From a virus, in the IMG/VR virus record IMGVR_UViG_3300009068_000067, positions 1 through 43,760 of that record: 43,760 nucleotides of DNA, one strand, 5' to 3'. The notes beneath the pieces were generated by a model. It was given only the letters and a program-made list of their open reading frames with translations, was not told the origin of the DNA and searched no databases. This document shows positions 40,563-43,760 of the stretch, piece after piece. The stretch's first letter is position 1, and every line of letters begins with the position of its first letter. Position numbers and translations under genes: made by a program.

Positions 40563-41672
40563 TTAAGTCAGTAGTGCAGGCAGTACTGGCTTGAACGACA
40601 CAGGCGCGCGCACATCCCATTGTAGGTAGTAGCAGACGACCTCGGCAATGATGCCCGATGTGCTGTACGACTTAGTGATTGCGCTGATAAGACCAGACGC
40701 ATCACCATCCATCAGCATGTCGTAGAAGACCTGCTCACTGGCACACAAGTCCACACGATGCGTGTAGCTGAGAGGCGAAGCCTCGAAAGCGTGCAGTAGC
40801 GTCGTGATCGTATACGCAGGCATCTCGTCAAGCCACATCTCCATCGTATCAATGTCAGCATCGGCTAGAACAGTAGCAAGCTCATCAAGCTCAGGGCGAA
40901 TAAAGCCACTCTCATCATCGGGAAAGTCATACGCCGCCTCATCGTAAGCAGCACTGTGTGCGCTGATACTGCGAGGCTGGATGCCGAAGCTTGCGTTGTA
41001 GTCTTGCATCTCGTCATACTCGTCATCCATGTAGCTGCCATACTTACTTGTGTAGTCGTATGTCTTGTACGCCGTCGTACTTTTATAGCTTGGTATAAGA
41101 CGTGAGGGAACCCACGCATAGGTATTGCTGAACCATAGACCATCATGCTCAACACCCTGATCGAAGTTGACGTGTTGCATACGACCCTCGCCATTCATAA
41201 AGACAAAGCGATTGTTGCCGATGAACTCTTCGAGCATAGCCACGAAGCCTGCGTCATACACAAGGTCAGGTGACGCAGACACAGCAGTGTGCAAGTAGTC
41301 ATTGATGAAGTGCCATGTATCCGACTTATCCTTGTCAGCAGTATTGCCTGTGTGCAGGATGCCGTTGTGCATCATGGCAATGTAGCCCGGAATCACATCG
41401 TACGGATGGCAGTTAACCATGTCAGTCTTGCCGTGCGTAGTCCAGCGGAAGTGAATGGCAATCTCACGATCGTCATTGGGTATACGCTGAATGAATGCAT
41501 TGGCATCACCGAGATTCTTAGGCAGAGTCTTGGTAACCTTCAGTCCCTTGGCAGTGCCGTACATAAAGCCGATGCCGTCAGGATTGGAGGTAAAGATATC
41601 GCTCATCAGCCCGTGTGTTTCGAGCAGGGTTGAACGAACCTTGGAAGACTTGCCAGTAATAATTAGACACAT
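40563..41672 (-). CDS. Class II glutamine amidotransferase domain protein
   Basis: The product is 369 aa. It begins MCLIITGKSS, so Cys2 would be the N-terminal nucleophile of an Ntn-hydrolase after Met removal. Further class II motifs: NPDGIGF (30-36), HFRWTTHG (74-81, with R76), NCHP (87-90), MHNGIL (101-106, N103/G104) and SDTWHF (117-122, D118). These match the glutaminase domain that binds Gln and releases ammonia. Residues about 180-369 are unrelated, Tyr/Asp-rich and end with a helical segment; no partner synthase domain is recognisable. AAGGA lies about nine bases before the ATG. An amidoligase gene lies just upstream, so ammonia or an amide is likely passed to that enzyme. Substrate is unknown. 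Confidence 0.85.
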   Translation of the reverse strand: MCLIITGKSSKVRSTLLETHGLMSDIFTSNPDGIGFMYGTAKGLKVTKTLPKNLGDANAFIQRIPNDDREIAIHFRWTTHGKTDMVNCHPYDVIPGYIAMMHNGILHTGNTADKDKSDTWHFINDYLHTAVSASPDLVYDAGFVAMLEEFIGNNRFVFMNGEGRMQHVNFDQGVEHDGLWFSNTYAWVPSRLIPSYKSTTAYKTYDYTSKYGSYMDDEYDEMQDYNASFGIQPRSISAHSAAYDEAAYDFPDDESGFIRPELDELATVLADADIDTMEMWLDEMPAYTITTLLHAFEASPLSYTHRVDLCASEQVFYDMLMDGDASGLISAITKSYSTSGIIAEVVCYYLQWDVRAPVSFKPVLPALLT

Positions 41673-41690
41673 AATAAATTTCCTTGATGT

Positions 41691-41714
41691 AAAAGATCGG
41701 GGACAGCGTCCCCG
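41691..41714 (-). terminator. Intrinsic terminator after the amidoligase gene
   Basis: On the - strand CGGGGAC, a 3-base loop (GCT) and GTCCCCG form a perfect 7-bp stem, followed by ATC and TTTT. It lies 17 bases past the amidoligase stop and 19 bases before the amidotransferase start. The T run is short and the loop tight, so some read-through is likely. Confidence 0.7.
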
Positions 41715-41730
41715 TTTGGTTGTTGTTGAA

Positions 41731-43755
41731 TTAAACAGGCTGTGCTTCAGACACTATGTATGCAGAGCGCAACAGCGAAGCAGCAAACTCCTCGTTCATC
41801 AGAACCCACAGTTCACCGACACGCATATAGATAACGTCCTCACGGCTTATGCGATCTAGGTCGCCCCCGTATGGGAAGTACACATACTCAGAGCCTGCGT
41901 AGGTAGCGAAGCGGAAGTACAGACCATTACGCAGTACCCACGTTCTCAGCGTCTCGGCCTCGTTGTCGTAGGGTATGTGCATGGGGTAGATATGGTCATG
42001 CCTATCCTCCGTATGCTCAGGTGTCCACGGCGCAGGAGGCACAGCATCCGTACAAGTGTCCATAGCTGGCGCTATGACTGTCGGTGTGGATGTGTGTACG
42101 TTGCGTACGCCGTACCACTTGACTAGCGCAGGGTACTGACCCGCCACAGTCTTGAGCCACTTGACGAACGATGTGCCGTTGAGATCACGCCACGATGCGA
42201 CACGGCAGAACATGACAGACGCATGAGTGAACTCGATCTGTGCAAGCAGTCTCTCCTTCTTGAGTGATGCACGGAAGATGCGAAGCTCGACAGTGTTGTA
42301 CTTGCCGTTGTAGCTGTTGTCCATGCTAAGCCCAAGACGCTTAGCCTCACGAGCACCCAAGTTCTGCATATTGACCATGCGATAGCGCTCACTTGACTTA
42401 CCCTTGACCGCAGTCTTGGGGTTGGCAAGTATGGACTGGTGCTCAGCGGCGCAGTAGCTACGGGCTTGGTCATCGACAGATGGATGACGACCTGCAATCT
42501 TGCGAATGAAGTCGACATTGCCTGAGCTATTGATGAACATGAGGAACTTACCCAGCGTCAACTGCGTGAAGCCACGAGAGTCAATGTGCACGTGAGTGCC
42601 GCACTTGCCCGTGTTCCATGCACGATATGCAGGATCGATCTCCCATGCCTTGAACTTCTCGATGTGCTTAGCCAGACCTTGCGGTGAGGTCACAACCTCG
42701 AAGCCATTGTCAGGAAGCGAGCCGTCACTCTTGATGATGCAGTAGTCGGTACCCAAACGGCTACGCACAAGCTCAGCGGCTTCGTTGCTGTCGTGATCGC
42801 CAGAGGTCATCTCAAGCTCGATGCCCATCGTGAACTCACCGAAGTGCGAAGACGTGATGCCAGACGGGTAGTCAAGCACATGAAGCACGTTGGTAGAGTA
42901 CGACATGATCGGCTGGTTACGATCGTTGTCCCTGTCGTAGTCATCATTGTCATCATCGTTGTCATCGTCCTCGTCACGATCGTACGTGTAGTAGGCATCA
43001 CGAGACTCAGAGTAGTACGCATCGTCACGAGGCCAGTACTCGCCATTGTCCTCACAGTACACAGCATCGTCATCGAAGCACGAGTCGCACCACGTATCGT
43101 TACGCACATCGTGTGTGTTGTTCTCATCCTCGTAGTGACCGCAGTCGCAATGCACAATGTCCATGTCACCCATACCCTCAATGGCATTGAATGCATTCTC
43201 GATATGGCTAGTGGCATCGCTATAACGACCAGACAAGTCAAAGAACGAAGAGCGAAGATCATCGTTAGTGATCGACTCATCGCCTGCCTTGGCACGAGCA
43301 ACAAGGTGACCGAAGTCACGATAGGTCTTACGAGCAAGAGCGAAGGGAAGAACGCTGCTTCCGTAGTACCACGAGCCTTTGAATTGAGCGCATGGGTTAG
43401 GCGGTGATTCAGTCGTAGAGTCATGCTTTCTTGCATACCCATCGATGACACTGTCGACCCTTCGGCTCAACAAGTTGCGCTCATGTCGATCAAGCCTGAC
43501 ATCGTTCAGGCTAGCTGGCGTCACCAACCTACGCATCATCTGATGTATATCGTAGCGATCACGACTCTCGTCAACAGCCTCTCGATAGGTCATAGCACGG
43601 GGTGCAAGATTCTCATCGGGGTTGACACGATAGCGTGAGGTACGAGTCCATACAGACAGGTTGCTGGTCGTGATCAGATCCAATGGCGCTTGCCCCGCAT
43701 CCATGTGCTGTAACTCGGAGTAGACAAGACGCCTACGAGTGGCGTTGTATACCAT
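41731..43755 (-). CDS. Amidoligase_2 family COOH-NH2 ligase with Cys/Asp-rich N-terminal half
   Basis: The product is 674 aa from the ATG at 43755; only five bases remain upstream in the window, so the true start could be further right. Residues about 303-520 match the amidoligase_2 (glutamine-synthetase-like) family: FTMGIELEM (308-316; E313, E315), KSDGSLPDNGFEVVTSP (342-358; E353), CGTHVHID (385-392; H388, H390), RYRMVNMQ (457-464) and NTVELRIFR (487-495; E490, R492). These enzymes use ATP to join a carboxylate to an amine. Residues 203-234 hold C203, C205, C223, C226 and C234, a likely zinc site, and residues about 252-280 are almost all Asp/Asn/Arg/Tyr. The C-terminal 120 residues are unassigned. 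An intrinsic terminator follows, then a glutamine amidotransferase gene. Confidence 0.85.
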   Translation of the reverse strand: MVYNATRRRLVYSELQHMDAGQAPLDLITTSNLSVWTRTSRYRVNPDENLAPRAMTYREAVDESRDRYDIHQMMRRLVTPASLNDVRLDRHERNLLSRRVDSVIDGYARKHDSTTESPPNPCAQFKGSWYYGSSVLPFALARKTYRDFGHLVARAKAGDESITNDDLRSSFFDLSGRYSDATSHIENAFNAIEGMGDMDIVHCDCGHYEDENNTHDVRNDTWCDSCFDDDAVYCEDNGEYWPRDDAYYSESRDAYYTYDRDEDDDNDDDNDDYDRDNDRNQPIMSYSTNVLHVLDYPSGITSSHFGEFTMGIELEMTSGDHDSNEAAELVRSRLGTDYCIIKSDGSLPDNGFEVVTSPQGLAKHIEKFKAWEIDPAYRAWNTGKCGTHVHIDSRGFTQLTLGKFLMFINSSGNVDFIRKIAGRHPSVDDQARSYCAAEHQSILANPKTAVKGKSSERYRMVNMQNLGAREAKRLGLSMDNSYNGKYNTVELRIFRASLKKERLLAQIEFTHASVMFCRVASWRDLNGTSFVKWLKTVAGQYPALVKWYGVRNVHTSTPTVIAPAMDTCTDAVPPAPWTPEHTEDRHDHIYPMHIPYDNEAETLRTWVLRNGLYFRFATYAGSEYVYFPYGGDLDRISREDVIYMRVGELWVLMNEEFAASLLRSAYIVSEAQPV
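42917..42987 (-). repeat. Low-complexity Asp-coding tract
   Basis: A run of GAT/GAC codons with interspersed AAT/AAC and TAC inside the amidoligase gene encodes an almost continuous acidic linker (residues about 257-280) between the Cys-rich segment and the ligase domain. On the + strand it reads as repeating TCATCA/TCGTC triplets. Such triplet tracts can change length by slippage. Confidence 0.7.
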
Positions 43756-43760
43756 GTACC

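Noticed and set aside
42793-43451. Long open frames on both strands within the amidoligase gene
   Set aside because: They are shadows of the Asp-rich and repetitive codons. The amidoligase frame carries the conserved motifs.
1-43760. tRNA genes, insertion sequences, integrase or attachment sites
   Set aside because: No cloverleaf-like sequence, transposase-like frame, recombinase motif or paired direct repeat was seen on reading; a tRNAscan or repeat search could still find something short.

Overview
The window reads as a large part of a tailed bacteriophage genome, most likely an uncultured aquatic phage with a short-tailed (podovirus-like) virion. Evidence: a block of virion, lysis and giant internal-protein genes on the + strand (1-26485) faces a block of tightly overlapping replication, recombination and regulatory genes on the - strand (26433-43755). 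There are no ribosomal, metabolic or other chromosomal genes, and I saw no tRNA. A Gram-negative, perhaps betaproteobacterial freshwater host is inference only; it rests on general resemblance to freshwater phage proteins and on an RpoD-like sigma region 4. Terminase, portal and capsid genes are not in the window and presumably lie to its left. No integrase or excisionase is visible.

+ strand, left to right: virion appendage and fibre-type proteins (1-4257), including a 60-bp tandem-repeat protein, a PVANGGTG-type fibre and a glycine-rich adhesin-like protein; two adjacent 2OG-Fe(II) oxygenase genes (4283-5862); a run of very small membrane or secreted proteins leading to a holin-like protein and a GH24 endolysin (5865-7675); a beta-rich 711-aa virion protein plus a small partner (7679-10068); and four successive, probably internal or ejected virion proteins (10070-26485). 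These last include a lytic transglycosylase and a 3426-aa polyvalent protein with long coiled coils, a zincin-like HEAIGH motif and a C-terminal LPD38-like region.

The two arms converge at about 26.45 kb. A small antisense gene overlaps the last 53 bases of the giant gene, and a perfect 11-bp hairpin sits inside that antisense gene.

- strand, from the junction rightward (transcription runs right to left): primase-helicase, two small proteins (one HTH), a Cys4/acidic-tail ssDNA-binding candidate, a coiled-coil protein, an SNF2-type helicase, an HNH protein, a Cas4/RecB-like nuclease, a mini HExxH protein, family A DNA polymerase (Leu at the position equivalent to E. coli Pol I 762), small phage proteins, a VRR-NUC nuclease, a winged-helix protein, a chimeric XRE-HTH / sigma70 region 4 / zinc-ribbon protein, and further small proteins including a 30-aa membrane peptide. 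A promoter-like element with a palindrome in its spacer precedes the gene at 39715-39933, and a similar palindrome precedes the gene at 31088-31489.

The right edge holds the most unusual module: a class II glutamine amidotransferase (40563-41672) and an amidoligase_2-family ATP-dependent COOH-NH2 ligase with a Cys- and Asp-rich N-terminal half (41731-43755), each followed by an intrinsic terminator. Together they look like an ammonia- or amine-ligating system that could modify a peptide, a protein or the host envelope. With the paired oxygenases, the chimeric sigma-like factor and the giant ejected protein, these are the parts most worth follow-up.
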